Below, piece by piece: positions 42,937 to 51,667 of a DNA stretch of 64,000 nt (its first letter is position 1; each line of letters begins with the position of its first letter). The position numbers and the translations under genes are program-made. The DNA is taken from NCBI RefSeq assembly GCF_034044635.1, contig NZ_JAXCLX010000001.1, positions 930,001-994,000 on the forward strand. The letters are read 5' to 3'. The notes below the pieces were generated by a model. That model worked only from the letters and a program-made list of their open reading frames with translations, was not told the origin of the DNA and did not search any database. Source of the stretch: Dongia rigui (lineage in GTDB: Bacteria > Pseudomonadota > Alphaproteobacteria > Dongiales > Dongiaceae).

Positions 42937-43410
42937 GTGCCGTCGACGAGAAATGAACTGGATGCCAAGGATCTGGCGATCCTCGAATTGGTGCAACGCC
43001 ATGGCGATTGGTCCCATGCGGAAATCGGCCGCCAGATCGGCCTCTCCGTCTCGGCGGTCAATGACCGCATCCGCCGCCTGGTCGCCGACAAGACCATCAC
43101 CAGCTGGGCTGCCACGATCGACCCGGCGGCACTCGGTCTCCATCTCCTCGCCTTCGTCAACGTTCTCATCGACAGATCGGAGGCGATTCCCACTTTCACC
43201 GCAGCGATCGGCGAGTACGCCGAAATCCAGGAATGCCATCATCTGGCGGGCGAGTGGAATTACCTGCTCAAGGTGCGCGTGCGCACGACGGCAGAACTTG
43301 AGCGTTTCATCTCCGACGAACTGAAGGCCAAGCTGAAGGTGACCCGCACCTTCACCACCATCGCCCTTGATTCCATCAAGGACACGCATGCCCTGTCCGT
43401 GCGCCCATAG
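42937..43410 (+). CDS. Lrp/AsnC family transcriptional regulator
   Basis: 157 aa from a GTG start with AAAGGAG 6 nt upstream. The N-terminal winged helix-turn-helix reads LDAKDLAILELVQRHGDWSHAEIGRQIGLSVSAVNDRIRRL. The C-terminal RAM (ligand-binding, oligomerisation) domain contains AEIQECHHLAGEWNYLLKVRV. Such regulators sense amino acids. The effector and targets are unknown; no co-oriented transporter lies next to it. Confidence 0.93.
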   Translation: MPSTRNELDAKDLAILELVQRHGDWSHAEIGRQIGLSVSAVNDRIRRLVADKTITSWAATIDPAALGLHLLAFVNVLIDRSEAIPTFTAAIGEYAEIQECHHLAGEWNYLLKVRVRTTAELERFISDELKAKLKVTRTFTTIALDSIKDTHALSVRP

Positions 43411-43434
43411 CGGCTCACGGACAGAAGCAAAAGC

Positions 43435-43881
43435 GCCAGACGGCCTGTAAGCCGGGTTCTGTCCGGGGCCGCAGCCGCGCACGATATGGTGTTGCCACCA
43501 TCACTCACGCGCGTTCGGCCCCTGGATGGCCATTCATCTGGGACGCCCGTTACCGGACGCCTCGCGCGACCTACCCGAGGATCGATGCGGAAAAGCACCT
43601 GTCCGAGTTGCCCCAGTTTCCTGGTTGGCTCAGACGCGTCCTCCTATCTGGTCTTGCTCCCGGTGGGGTTTGCCGTGCCGCTTCCGTTGCCGGTCGCGCG
43701 GTGCGCTCTTACCGCACCGTTTCACCCTTGCCGCGCCCGAGGGCGAGGCGGTCTCTTCTCTGTGGCACTGTCCCTAGGCTTGACGCCCGCCGGACGTTAT
43801 CCGGCACCGTTTTTCCGTGGAGCCCGGACTTTCCTCCCTCGTCCCATCGCTGGGGCAAGAGCGGCCATCCGGCCATCTGGC
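43435..43881 (-). ncRNA. rnpB: RNase P RNA (class A)
   Basis: About 447 nt. The 5' P1 strand GCCAGATGGCC (43871-43881) pairs with the 3' strand GGCCGTCTGGC (43435-43445, one G-U pair). Universal segments are GAGGAAAGTCCGGGCTCC near the 5' end, a GGCAAACCCCACC segment in the middle, and CAGAACCCGGCTTACAGGCC at the 3' end. It is the ribozyme subunit that matures tRNA 5' ends. The ends are fixed only to a few bases. It begins 33 bp after the purC stop on the same strand. No protein gene overlaps convincingly. Confidence 0.96.
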
Positions 43882-43914
43882 TGCGGGTGGACGTAGGCTG
43901 TTGGCCTGCTGGAG

Positions 43915-44889
43915 TCAAGCTTTCGCGAAAAACGGCGCCAGATTGCGCCGGACGCGGTCGATGATCTTTTCACCGGCGACCGGCCTTTCGAACGTGCGGC
44001 CCGTGATCATCTCATAGGCCCGGATATAGACGGCCGAGGTCTCGAGGATGAGGTCGGCCGGGATCTCAGGGACATCGTCCTTGTAAGGGTCGCAGCGCGC
44101 CGCCACCCAATTGCGCACGAAATCCTTGTCAAAGCTCTCCGGCTTGTCGCCCTTGGCAAAACGTTCGGCATAGCTCGCCGCCACCCAATAGCGGCTGCTG
44201 TCCGGCGTGTGAATCTCGTCGGCCAGGATGATCTTGCCCGCCTTGTCGACCCCGAACTCGTATTTCGTGTCGACCAGAATGAGGCCGTTCTTTGCCGCCA
44301 TGTCCTGACCGCGCGCGAACAACGCCAAGGCATATTTGGAGAGGGTCGCCCATTGCTCGGCCGAGAGCAGTTTCTTCGCCACGATCTCGTCTGGCGTCAG
44401 CGGCTCGTCATGGGCACCGATCTCGGCCTTCGAGGTCGGCGTGATGATCGGTGTGGGAAGCTTCTCGTTGTCCTTCATCCCATCGGGGAAGGTGAAGCCG
44501 TACATGGTCCGCACACCCTTTTTGTATTGGGTGAGGATCGACGTCCCCGTCGTGCCGGCAAGATAGCCGCGCACCACGATCTCGACCGGCAGGATGGTGA
44601 CGCGCTGGCCGATCACCACATTGGGGTCGGGATAGTCGAGCACGTGATTGGGGCAGATGTCCTTGGTCGCCTCGAACCAATAGCGCGCGGTCTGTGTGAG
44701 GACCTGGCCCTTGAAGGGAATGCTGGCGAGGATCCGGTCGAAGGCCGAGAGACGGTCGCTGGCAATGATGATGCGCCGCCCATCGGGCAGGTCATAATTG
44801 TCGCGCACCTTGCCGCGATAATGATGGGGCAGTTCCGGAATGGTCGCATCGGCCAGAATTTGAGCCGGATCGAGTTTGGCTGTCGTCAT
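43915..44889 (-). CDS. purC: Phosphoribosylaminoimidazole-succinocarboxamide synthase
   Basis: 324 aa from MTTAKLDP at 44889; an ATG 21 codons upstream lacks a ribosome-binding site. It joins CAIR and aspartate in purine synthesis. Motifs: [28 protein letters not shown] is split here as [10 protein letters not shown] and [34 protein letters not shown] and [13 protein letters not shown] are also present. It is the longer type (about 300 aa) rather than the 237-aa E. coli form. It stands alone, without other pur genes. Confidence 0.96.
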   Translation of the reverse strand: MTTAKLDPAQILADATIPELPHHYRGKVRDNYDLPDGRRIIIASDRLSAFDRILASIPFKGQVLTQTARYWFEATKDICPNHVLDYPDPNVVIGQRVTILPVEIVVRGYLAGTTGTSILTQYKKGVRTMYGFTFPDGMKDNEKLPTPIITPTSKAEIGAHDEPLTPDEIVAKKLLSAEQWATLSKYALALFARGQDMAAKNGLILVDTKYEFGVDKAGKIILADEIHTPDSSRYWVAASYAERFAKGDKPESFDKDFVRNWVAARCDPYKDDVPEIPADLILETSAVYIRAYEMITGRTFERPVAGEKIIDRVRRNLAPFFAKA

Positions 44890-44971
44890 TTTGTCCGCGG
44901 GGGAATTGGGTATGGAATACCCCCTTGTGCAGGCCCCCGCGGCAAAATGCAACGATGCCGTTTTAAGGGCG

Positions 44972-45841
44972 TTATTTGCCTTGGAACGACAGCTTGATGC
45001 TGCCGGAATCGCCCGAAACAGTGGTCGACTGCTTGCCCAGAACGCCTTTCAAGGGGCCGATTTGTGGCGGCAAAGCGGTACTGGCCAGCAGACTGACCTT
45101 GGCTGGGACGGCCCCCTTCATCGAGCTCTGGCCCTGGAACGTGCCTTGGACGGCGGTGCCCAATTGGTAGGTCGTGGTATTGCCGACCGTGTCGGTCTCC
45201 GCGATCAGGGTCAGGGCCTGCGGGTCGATGGGACTGGTCCCCTTCACCGTGGTGGTGTCGGTATAGGCGCCGTCACCACCCTCGCCGCCCGGGTCGCTGG
45301 TGACATAGGTGTCGTTCACACGCATCTCGCCGCTGCAGCTTTGCGCCGACCAGCTCTGATAGCGCAGCGGCCCGAGATCCGGGGTGAGACCGGCCATGTC
45401 CTTCTTGGCTTGCGCCTGCTTGCCGGCCATCGCCTGGGCCTCCGGCGTCTGCGACATCTTCATGACTTCGGCCGTGACACAGGCCTCGTCCTCGCCGCAT
45501 TTGTCGAAGATCGCCTGCGCGTTCTGCATCATGGTTTCGTCGGCGTAATTCTGCTGGAAGGCCTGGGCATTGACCTGCGACTGGGCGATCGCCGCCTGCT
45601 GTTGGGCGGTCGGGCCTGCCATGCCCACATTCATCGCCGGGCCGGCCACCATCAGGCATTGTGCCTTCAAGACGCGGTCTATGGCGGTGCTCGACCATTC
45701 GGATTTGGTCTTTTCCTTGACGCTCATCGTGATGTGGATGGTGGCCTTGGTGCCTTCCGGCACCGGGCCCTTGGCCTCGGCAAGGCTTGCAGCAAACGGC
45801 AGGCTAAGGACGGCAAGCGTGGTGGCGAGATGATGGCGCAT
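44972..45841 (-). CDS. Secreted protein of unknown function
   Basis: 289 aa from [12 protein letters not shown] at 45841, which gives a clean signal peptide ending near AEA/KGP. I recognise no family. The mature protein opens with a beta-rich stretch ([19 protein letters not shown]). A Met/Gln/Ala-rich helical stretch with two cysteines ([15 protein letters not shown]) follows, then a Thr/Ser/Gly-rich beta region to the end ([11 protein letters not shown]). Four cysteines in all (QCL, KCG, ACV, SCSG) could form disulphides in the periplasm. It lies 82 bp upstream of purC on the same strand. Confidence 0.75.
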   Translation of the reverse strand: MRHHLATTLAVLSLPFAASLAEAKGPVPEGTKATIHITMSVKEKTKSEWSSTAIDRVLKAQCLMVAGPAMNVGMAGPTAQQQAAIAQSQVNAQAFQQNYADETMMQNAQAIFDKCGEDEACVTAEVMKMSQTPEAQAMAGKQAQAKKDMAGLTPDLGPLRYQSWSAQSCSGEMRVNDTYVTSDPGGEGGDGAYTDTTTVKGTSPIDPQALTLIAETDTVGNTTTYQLGTAVQGTFQGQSSMKGAVPAKVSLLASTALPPQIGPLKGVLGKQSTTVSGDSGSIKLSFQGK

Positions 45842-45920
45842 CAGGTGTCCCCTGTTTAATGGCGCGGAATCACTATTTTGCCAGAGTGCCAAAGGTTCAA
45901 CCTCGGCGCAGTGACGCGCA

Positions 45921-47033
45921 TCACGTTACCGCGCCGCGCGCCTCCACCGCCCATATCTCCGCCACCTTCTCGCCGCGCACGGCGACAATCCAGTCATAAA
46001 GATTGACCGTCGGGTCGCAATGACCGGGAATGAGACGCAAAGTGTCGCCCAGCGCCGGCAGATCGCTGCCGCGGATGATGCCGTGCTCGTCCGAGGGATT
46101 ATCGAAGGCGAGATCGGGCCGCCCGGCCACCGCCGGAAAGCCGCTGTCGATCGAATGCGCCTTCAACCCCGCATCGATCACCGCAAAATCGGCCCGCCGG
46201 CTCATGACCGAGGTCAGCACGAACAGGCTGTGACGAAAGCGCGGGGCCGACGGATCGGCCGCGTTGTCGGCATAGTCGCGGTCCATGAAGATGTAGGAGC
46301 CGGGCTGGATCTCGTTATAGACGCCGCTGCCGGCTTCGTTGATGAAGGTGCCGGTGCCGCCGCCTGTCACCACCGGCACCTCGATGCCGTCCCGCACAAG
46401 CGCCGCAGCGAGTTCCGCCGACCGGGCAATGGCGACATCGATCGCGGCCTTGCGAGCATCCGGTGTGCGCAGATGCTGGGCGCCGCCGTGATAAGCGTGG
46501 ATGCCGCCAAAGCGCAGCACATTGCTGGCGGCGATACGCCGTGCCAAGGCGAGGCCATCGGCCGTCGAGGTGACGCCACAACGATTGCCGCCCACTTCCA
46601 GTTCGACATAGGCATCGATCGGCGCCGCCGCACCGGCCGCCGCCACCAGCAGCCGGTCGAGCCCCAGATCGCTGTCGACGCAGATGCCGATGCGCGCCTC
46701 TCCGCTCAGGGCCGCAAGGCGCGCGAGCTTGGCCGGGTGCAGCACTTCATTGCTGACCAGCACATCGGTGACGCCGCCTGCAACCAAGGCGATGGCTTCG
46801 CTCACCTTCTGGCAACACACGCCGACGGCACCCAAGGCCATTTGGCGCTTGGCGATTTCGGCGCATTTATGCGTCTTGGCATGGGCCCGCACCCGAACAC
46901 CCTTGGCCTTGGCATAGTCGGCCATGGCCGTGAGATTGGCCTCGAACGCGTCAAGATCGACGATCAGCGCCGGCGTCTCGATGGCCGCGACCGGATCACC
47001 GGGTGAAACACTGGGACGCGGTGTCGGCATCAA
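45921..47033 (-). CDS. D-threonine aldolase-like PLP enzyme (DSD1/alanine racemase N-terminal fold)
   Basis: 370 aa fold-type III PLP enzyme. The presumed PLP lysine is in RVRAHAKTHK. The N-terminal motif TPALIVDLDAFEANL and the barrel segment YVELEVGGNRCGV fit the D-threonine aldolase/D-serine dehydratase family. The C-terminal metal site reads PGHCDPTVNLYDW; His and Asp two residues apart (H-x-D) match D-threonine aldolases rather than the H-x-C of D-serine dehydratases. It would cleave D-beta-hydroxy amino acids to glycine and an aldehyde. The start overlaps the amidase stop (ATGA). Confidence 0.85.
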   Translation of the reverse strand: MMPTPRPSVSPGDPVAAIETPALIVDLDAFEANLTAMADYAKAKGVRVRAHAKTHKCAEIAKRQMALGAVGVCCQKVSEAIALVAGGVTDVLVSNEVLHPAKLARLAALSGEARIGICVDSDLGLDRLLVAAAGAAAPIDAYVELEVGGNRCGVTSTADGLALARRIAASNVLRFGGIHAYHGGAQHLRTPDARKAAIDVAIARSAELAAALVRDGIEVPVVTGGGTGTFINEAGSGVYNEIQPGSYIFMDRDYADNAADPSAPRFRHSLFVLTSVMSRRADFAVIDAGLKAHSIDSGFPAVAGRPDLAFDNPSDEHGIIRGSDLPALGDTLRLIPGHCDPTVNLYDWIVAVRGEKVAEIWAVEARGAVT

Positions 47034-47695
47034 ATGTCTCCGATCAGCAGGCCGTTGAGGAGCGCCATCATCTCGGCATCCGGCACATCGGCGATATGCG
47101 TCGGCCGGAAATGGCGGCAGAAAGCCCGGGCGGCCGCCGCCTCGTCGCCGATGTCATAGCCATAGCGCTCGAGATGGGTGAAGAAGGCGCCGTCGCTCCA
47201 ATCGGGTGCCTTGGCGCGCGGCCAGACACCGACGCCGGCAGTGGCAAGACCCTGCCAGTCGAAGAACTCGCCCGGATCTTCCTTGCGCTTAGGCGCCACA
47301 TCGCTGTGACCGATGACGCGGGAAGCGGGGATGGCATGGCGCGCGATGATGCCCAGCGACAATTCCTTCACCGCCTGCATTTGCACGGCCGGAAAGGGCC
47401 GGTAGCCGAATTCGTGGCCGGGATTGACGATCTCGATACCGATGGAGCGCTGGTTGATGTTATTGGCCCCTTGCCAGGTGGATACGCCCGCATGCCAAGC
47501 GCGGCGTTCTTCCGGCACCAGGTGGAAGATGCGGCCGTCTTCCTCCACCACGTAATGCGCGCTGACCTTGGCGTCGCGGTCGCGCAGCCGCGCCAGCGCC
47601 TCAGGCCCACTCTGCATCCCGGTATAATGCATCAGCAGGATATCGACCGGATGGCCGCCGCGATCATCGTGATTGGGGGATGGGGCGTCGATCAT
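47030..47695 (-). CDS. AmpD-like N-acetylmuramoyl-L-alanine amidase
   Basis: 221 aa Amidase_2 domain. The zinc ligands are His in DILLMHYTGM, His in VIGHSDVAP and Asp in KEDPGEFFDW. The substrate loop is SAHYVVEEDGRIFHLV, and RSIGIEIVNPGH is conserved. There is no signal peptide, so a cytoplasmic muropeptide-recycling role like AmpD is likely. It lies 8 bp after a DMT transporter and overlaps the D-threonine-aldolase-like gene. Confidence 0.92.
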   Translation of the reverse strand: MIDAPSPNHDDRGGHPVDILLMHYTGMQSGPEALARLRDRDAKVSAHYVVEEDGRIFHLVPEERRAWHAGVSTWQGANNINQRSIGIEIVNPGHEFGYRPFPAVQMQAVKELSLGIIARHAIPASRVIGHSDVAPKRKEDPGEFFDWQGLATAGVGVWPRAKAPDWSDGAFFTHLERYGYDIGDEAAAARAFCRHFRPTHIADVPDAEMMALLNGLLIGDI

Positions 47696-47703
47696 AGGCC
47701 AGC

Positions 47704-48585
47704 TCAGATGCCTGTCTTGGTCGATGGCGCCACCACGGCTGGGCGGCGGATGACGACGATAGCGACACCGGCGAGCGTCGCCAAGCCACCCAGCAGCATC
47801 TGCCAGGTGACGACCTCGTCAAGGAAGAGATGGCCGGAATAGACGCCGATCATCGGCAGCAGCAGGGTAAAGGGCATCACCTGATTGACCGGATACCGCC
47901 GCATCATGTTGTACCAGATCCAATAGCTGAAGATCGCGACGACGACGGATTGGAACAGCAAGGCGGCCCAGCCCATCCAATGCACGTCGACGACCGAGGG
48001 CCATTGATTGCCTTCGAGCAGGTAAGACACGATGAGCAGCTGCGGCGCCGCGAGGATGGCGATATAGCCATTGAGCTGCACGGCATCGAATTCGTCGCCC
48101 AGCGCCTTCACCTGCACATTGGCCGTGGCCCAGACCAGGGCGGCGCCGATCACCGAGAGCAGCGGCCACAGATTGCCGACGAAGCGCGGCTCGCCGGCGA
48201 TCAGCACCACGCCGGCAAAGGCCACCAGCATGCCGGTGATGCGCCGCCAGCCCAGCTTCTCCTTGAAGAAGAATGCCGCGAGGATCGCCGCGAATGGCAC
48301 CTGCAGCTGGACGGCAATCGAACTGGTGGCGGCATCGAGATAGCGCATGCCCGTAAAGATCAGGCTGAAATGCATGACCCCCATGGTCATGGAAAGTGGA
48401 ATGAGCTGCTTCAGCTTGCGCCGCGGCAGGCCGACGAAAGGCAGCAGCAACAAGGCCACCAGCGAAAAGCGGAGGGCCACGAAGAACAGCGGCTGGAAAT
48501 GCTGCAGGCCGATCTTGGCCGCAACAAAATTGACGCCCCAGAGGAGCTGGCACAGCAGCATGAGGGCGAGATGTTGCGGTTTCAT
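47704..48585 (-). CDS. EamA/DMT family transporter
   Basis: 293 aa from MKPQHLALM at 48585. Ten predicted membrane segments in two EamA repeats. LLCQLLWGVNFVAAKIGL opens the first half and ATSSIAVQLQVPFAAILAAFF follows. The second half ends ENQWPS-type loop, YPVNQVMPFTLLLPMIGVYSG. DMT proteins usually export amino acids or metabolites; substrate unknown. It is paralogous to the gene at 48731-49615 and first of a tight run with the amidase and the PLP enzyme. Confidence 0.92.
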   Translation of the reverse strand: MKPQHLALMLLCQLLWGVNFVAAKIGLQHFQPLFFVALRFSLVALLLLPFVGLPRRKLKQLIPLSMTMGVMHFSLIFTGMRYLDAATSSIAVQLQVPFAAILAAFFFKEKLGWRRITGMLVAFAGVVLIAGEPRFVGNLWPLLSVIGAALVWATANVQVKALGDEFDAVQLNGYIAILAAPQLLIVSYLLEGNQWPSVVDVHWMGWAALLFQSVVVAIFSYWIWYNMMRRYPVNQVMPFTLLLPMIGVYSGHLFLDEVVTWQMLLGGLATLAGVAIVVIRRPAVVAPSTKTGI

Positions 48586-48625
48586 TGAATGCTCACTCGT
48601 GTTGATTCTAAGCACCATCCCAGCA

Positions 48626-48703
48626 CGTCATCCCCGGGCTTGACCCGGGGATCCACTGTCCGCCTGAAGAGAGTGGATGCCCGGGTCAAGTCCGGGGATG
48701 ACG
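48626..48703. repeat. Double-hairpin palindromic intergenic repeat, copy 2
   Basis: ATCCCCGGG-cttga-CCCGGGGAT and ATGCCCGGG...CCGGGGAT hairpins are bounded by cgtcat and atgacg, with atccact / agtggat between them. It is the same element as 3253-3334 with the gc/cc variants swapped. It lies between the two paralogous transporter genes. Confidence 0.85.
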
Positions 48704-48730
48704 TTGTGTGTGAAAATCGACCGGACATCC

Positions 48731-49615
48731 TCACGCCCCCGGCCCCACCGGCTGTTCGACCGCCTGCGGCCGCCGCAGGATGATGATGGCAAGTCCCGAC
48801 ATGGTGAGCAGCGCACCAAGCACCAGGCGCATGTCCCAGCTTTCGCCCAGCAGCAGCACCGCCGTGGTGGCGCCGAAGATCGGCTCCAGCAGCGTGAACG
48901 GCATGACCTGGCTGACCGGATAGCGGCCCATCATCGCGTACCAGATCCCATAACAGAGGGCGGTGACGATGAGGACCTGATAGGCCATGGCGGCCCAGCC
49001 GGCAAGGCTCGCCTGGCTGACGGCCTCGATTTGCCCGCTTTCCGTCGCGAAGGACAGGCCCAGCATCAGGGGACCGGCAACCAGGCCGACCCAGGCATTG
49101 ATGCGCCAGCCATCCATATTCTCCGCCAACCGCTTGATGAGCAGGTTGGAGCCGACCCAGGAGACGGCCGCAAGGATCATGAGGCCCGTACCGATCCAGC
49201 CGCCGGTGAAGGACGGCCGCCCGACCAGGACGACGATGCCGACGAAGGCCAGCGCCATGCCGCTCCAGCGGCGCCAGCCGATCTTGTCGCCGAAGATCCA
49301 GGCGGCGGCCAGCGCCGAGAGCGGCACCTGGATCTGGATGATGATGGAACTGGTCGCGGCATCGACCCGGTTGATACCGTGGAAGATGGCGCCGAAATGG
49401 ATGACCCCCAGCGTCAGGCCCAGGGGCAGCAGCGCCTTCAAATCGCTTTTCTTCGGCAGGCCGATAAAGGGGCAGATGAGGGCCGCCACCGCCACCATGC
49501 GCAGGCCGGCAAAGAACAGCGGCGGCCAATCGGCCAAGCCCCATTTGACGACGGCGAAATTCGCCCCCCACAGGATCTGGGAGAAGGCCAGCAGGGCGAC
49601 GTGGCGGGCAAGCAT
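48731..49615 (-). CDS. EamA/DMT family transporter, paralogue
   Basis: 294 aa with ten predicted membrane segments in two EamA repeats. The start LLAFSQILWGANFAVVKWGL and DAATSSIIIQIQVPLSALAAA correspond closely to the neighbour at 47704-48585, as does RYPVSQVMPFTLLEPIFGA near the C-terminus. The pair is a tandem duplication separated by 145 bp holding the palindromic repeat. Substrate unknown. Confidence 0.92.
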   Translation of the reverse strand: MLARHVALLAFSQILWGANFAVVKWGLADWPPLFFAGLRMVAVAALICPFIGLPKKSDLKALLPLGLTLGVIHFGAIFHGINRVDAATSSIIIQIQVPLSALAAAWIFGDKIGWRRWSGMALAFVGIVVLVGRPSFTGGWIGTGLMILAAVSWVGSNLLIKRLAENMDGWRINAWVGLVAGPLMLGLSFATESGQIEAVSQASLAGWAAMAYQVLIVTALCYGIWYAMMGRYPVSQVMPFTLLEPIFGATTAVLLLGESWDMRLVLGALLTMSGLAIIILRRPQAVEQPVGPGA

Positions 49616-49881
49616 GATCGACTCTGGAGAACAGGGCGGCGGGGCTCCTGTTTAACCGAAGGCGACCCGCTTTAGTACCCGCGCGGGGCGCATGGGGGGC
49701 ATGGGTTCAAGACGGCAAAAATCTTCGCTTCCGCCCCCACCCTACCCTCCCCCTGAAGGGAGAGGGTTTTCCCAGCGAGTTCGCTCCGACGGCTTCGCTT
49801 AAAGCCCCTCTCCCTTCAGGGGGAGGGGTTGGGGTGGGGTGGGGGGCGCCGCCGCACGATCTTCGCAAGCAATCACCCCCC
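49616..49881. other. Intergenic region with a long inverted repeat
   Basis: No gene between the transporter start and the amtB terminator. The feature of note is the inverted repeat at 49745-49829; the rest shows no motif I can support beyond being the likely promoter region of the transporter operon. Confidence 0.6.
49745..49829. repeat. Inverted repeat with CCCCTGAAGGGAGAGGG arms
   Basis: The arm CCTCCCCCTGAAGGGAGAGG (about 49746-49765) and its reverse complement CCTCTCCCTTCAGGGGGAGG (about 49807-49826) are separated by about 40 nt, followed by ggttggggtggggtgggg. This is a dispersed intergenic palindrome type seen in many alphaproteobacterial genomes, distinct from the elements at 3253 and 48626. 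Confidence 0.75.
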
Positions 49882-49921
49882 AAAAAGAAACCGCCGCCGG
49901 GGCGTCCCAACCCCGGCGGCG
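49882..49921 (-). terminator. Intrinsic terminator of amtB
   Basis: A perfect 11-bp stem, CGCCGCCGGGG (49892-49902) with CCCCGGCGGCG (49911-49921), 8-nt loop. On the minus strand TTTCTTTTT follows. Confidence 0.9.
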
Positions 49922-49952
49922 TAGGCTTTCGCTCTGGGATAACGATTTGAGG

Positions 49953-51341
49953 TTACTGCACGGCCTCGCCATGCAGGCCGAGATCGAGACCGTCGCGCTC
50001 CACATCCTCGGGCACGCGGCAGCCGATGATGAGGTCGACGACCTTGTAGATGATGGCCGAGCCGATGCCAGCGACCAGGAAGGTCACGACGATGGCCTGG
50101 ATCTGGATCCACAGCTGGCCAATATTGCCGTCGATGACACCGACCGGGGCATCGCCGCCCTTGATCGCCACCGTGGCAAAGACGCCGGTCAGGAGCGCAC
50201 CCAGCGTACCGCCGACACCATGGATGCCGAAGGCATCGAGCGCGTCGTCATAGCCGAGCTTGTTCTTGATCGTGGTCGAGGCGAAGAAGCACACGATGCC
50301 GGTGGCAAGGCCGATGATGAGCGCACCACCCGGGGTCACGAAACCGGCCGCCGGGGTAATCCCGACGAGGCCAGCGACGATGCCGGAGATGATGCCGAGC
50401 ACCGAGGCCTTCTTGTGGACCAGCCACTCGATCGCGGCCCAGGAGACGCCGGCACCGGCCGCAGCGATCTGCGTGGTGACGGCGGTCATGCCCGCCGTGG
50501 TGCCCGCCGAGAGGGCCGAGCCGGAATTGAAGCCGAACCAGCCGCCCCACAGCAGACCGACACCGATCACCGAATAGACCAGGTTATGCGGCGTGAACGG
50601 CACCTTGCCGTGGCCACGGCGCTTGCCGATCATGAGGGCGATGACGAGGCCGGAGATGCCCGAGGCCATGTGCACGACGGTGCCGCCGGCAAAGTCGAGG
50701 GCGCCGAGGTTGAAGAAATAGCCCGAACCCGCCCAGACCATGTGGCAGATCGGTGCGTACACGATGAGCGACCACAGGATGTAGAAGAGGATCAGCGCCG
50801 AGAACTTCATGCGGTCGGCGAAGGCGCCGGTGATGAGCGCCGGCGTGATGATGGCGAAGGTCATCTGGAAGAAGAAGAAGACCGTCTCGGGGATCGTGCC
50901 CGACAGCGTGTCGGGCGCCACGCCCGCAAGGAACGCCTTCGATAGATCGCCGATGAAGGGGTTGTCGCCGCTGAAGGCCAGGCTGTAGCCGGCCACGAAC
51001 CAGACCAGCGTGATGACGCAGCAGGCGGCCAGCGATTGCGCCAGGACCGTCAGCACGTTGTTCTTGCGCACCAGGCCACCATAGAACAGCGCCAGGCCCG
51101 GCACCGTCATCATGAGGACGAGGACCGAGGAGGTCAGCATCCAGGCGGTATCGCCCTTGTCGACCGTCGGCACCGCATCCTGCGCGAAAGCCGCCACCGG
51201 CATCAGCAGCGCCGCCAGCGTGGCAGCACCAAACTTACCAGCCTTCGAAATAGCTGCGCGGGAGGCCCCGAACGCCTCACCCGCCTTGTGAGCCGGCAAA
51301 TCCCCGTTTGCTTCGGCCCCGATTGCCCCAATGGTGCGCAT
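49953..51341 (-). CDS. amtB: Ammonium transporter AmtB
   Basis: 462 aa from MRTIGAIG at 51341 (AGGAGAGGG upstream); an ATG 12 codons earlier lacks a ribosome-binding site. A signal-like segment GAATLAALLMPVAAFAQ precedes eleven predicted membrane segments. Family motifs are FYGGLVRKNNVL, GSGYFFNLGALDFAGGTVVH and GLLWGGWFGFNSGSA. The C-terminal tail PEDVERDGLDLGLHGEA is the GlnK/PII contact region. It conducts ammonium into the cell. glnK, which usually precedes amtB, is absent here. A sigma-54 promoter is at 51392-51408. Confidence 0.96.
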   Translation of the reverse strand: MRTIGAIGAEANGDLPAHKAGEAFGASRAAISKAGKFGAATLAALLMPVAAFAQDAVPTVDKGDTAWMLTSSVLVLMMTVPGLALFYGGLVRKNNVLTVLAQSLAACCVITLVWFVAGYSLAFSGDNPFIGDLSKAFLAGVAPDTLSGTIPETVFFFFQMTFAIITPALITGAFADRMKFSALILFYILWSLIVYAPICHMVWAGSGYFFNLGALDFAGGTVVHMASGISGLVIALMIGKRRGHGKVPFTPHNLVYSVIGVGLLWGGWFGFNSGSALSAGTTAGMTAVTTQIAAAGAGVSWAAIEWLVHKKASVLGIISGIVAGLVGITPAAGFVTPGGALIIGLATGIVCFFASTTIKNKLGYDDALDAFGIHGVGGTLGALLTGVFATVAIKGGDAPVGVIDGNIGQLWIQIQAIVVTFLVAGIGSAIIYKVVDLIIGCRVPEDVERDGLDLGLHGEAVQ

Positions 51342-51391
51342 GCGCCCTCTCCTGATTGAACCACTATTTTGCTGCAAAGCAGCGTCAGGAG

Positions 51392-51408
51392 AGCAACCGC
51401 CGTGCCAA
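51392..51408 (-). promoter_or_regulatory. Sigma-54 promoter of amtB
   Basis: On the minus strand TTGGCACGGCGGTTGCT matches the consensus TGGCAC-N5-TTGCW perfectly. The initiation point predicted 12 bp downstream leaves a leader of about 40 nt before the ATG at 51341. It implies NtrC-type, nitrogen-limitation control. Confidence 0.88.
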
Positions 51409-51667
51409 TTGTAAGATTTATTGATTCAAAACAAGAATCTAGCCGCCGCCGGCGGAACGTCGCCTAAAACGTCATCACTTGCCGACGCTTTGCCTATTTT
51501 TTGGGCGATGCGCTTGGGATATCCCCCCCCGAGATGCGCCTCCGGTTTCCCGGCACCATCGAGGTCGGACATCACTTTGAGGGGAAACAAGCGGCGGTAG
51601 CAACTTGCAAGCACACTTCAATCGCCTAAGCTGACGGTCCCTGATGCTGTTGGGCCATTCTATAACG
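51409..51667. other. Divergent intergenic region between amtB and the DUF2927-like gene
   Basis: AT-richer than its surroundings near the amtB side, as expected for the upstream activator region of a sigma-54 promoter. I see no clean NtrC palindrome and no gene. Confidence 0.45.

Noticed and set aside
43486-43964. Open frames within 43435-43900
   Set aside because: They fall inside RNase P RNA, whose conserved segments and P1 pairing are clear.
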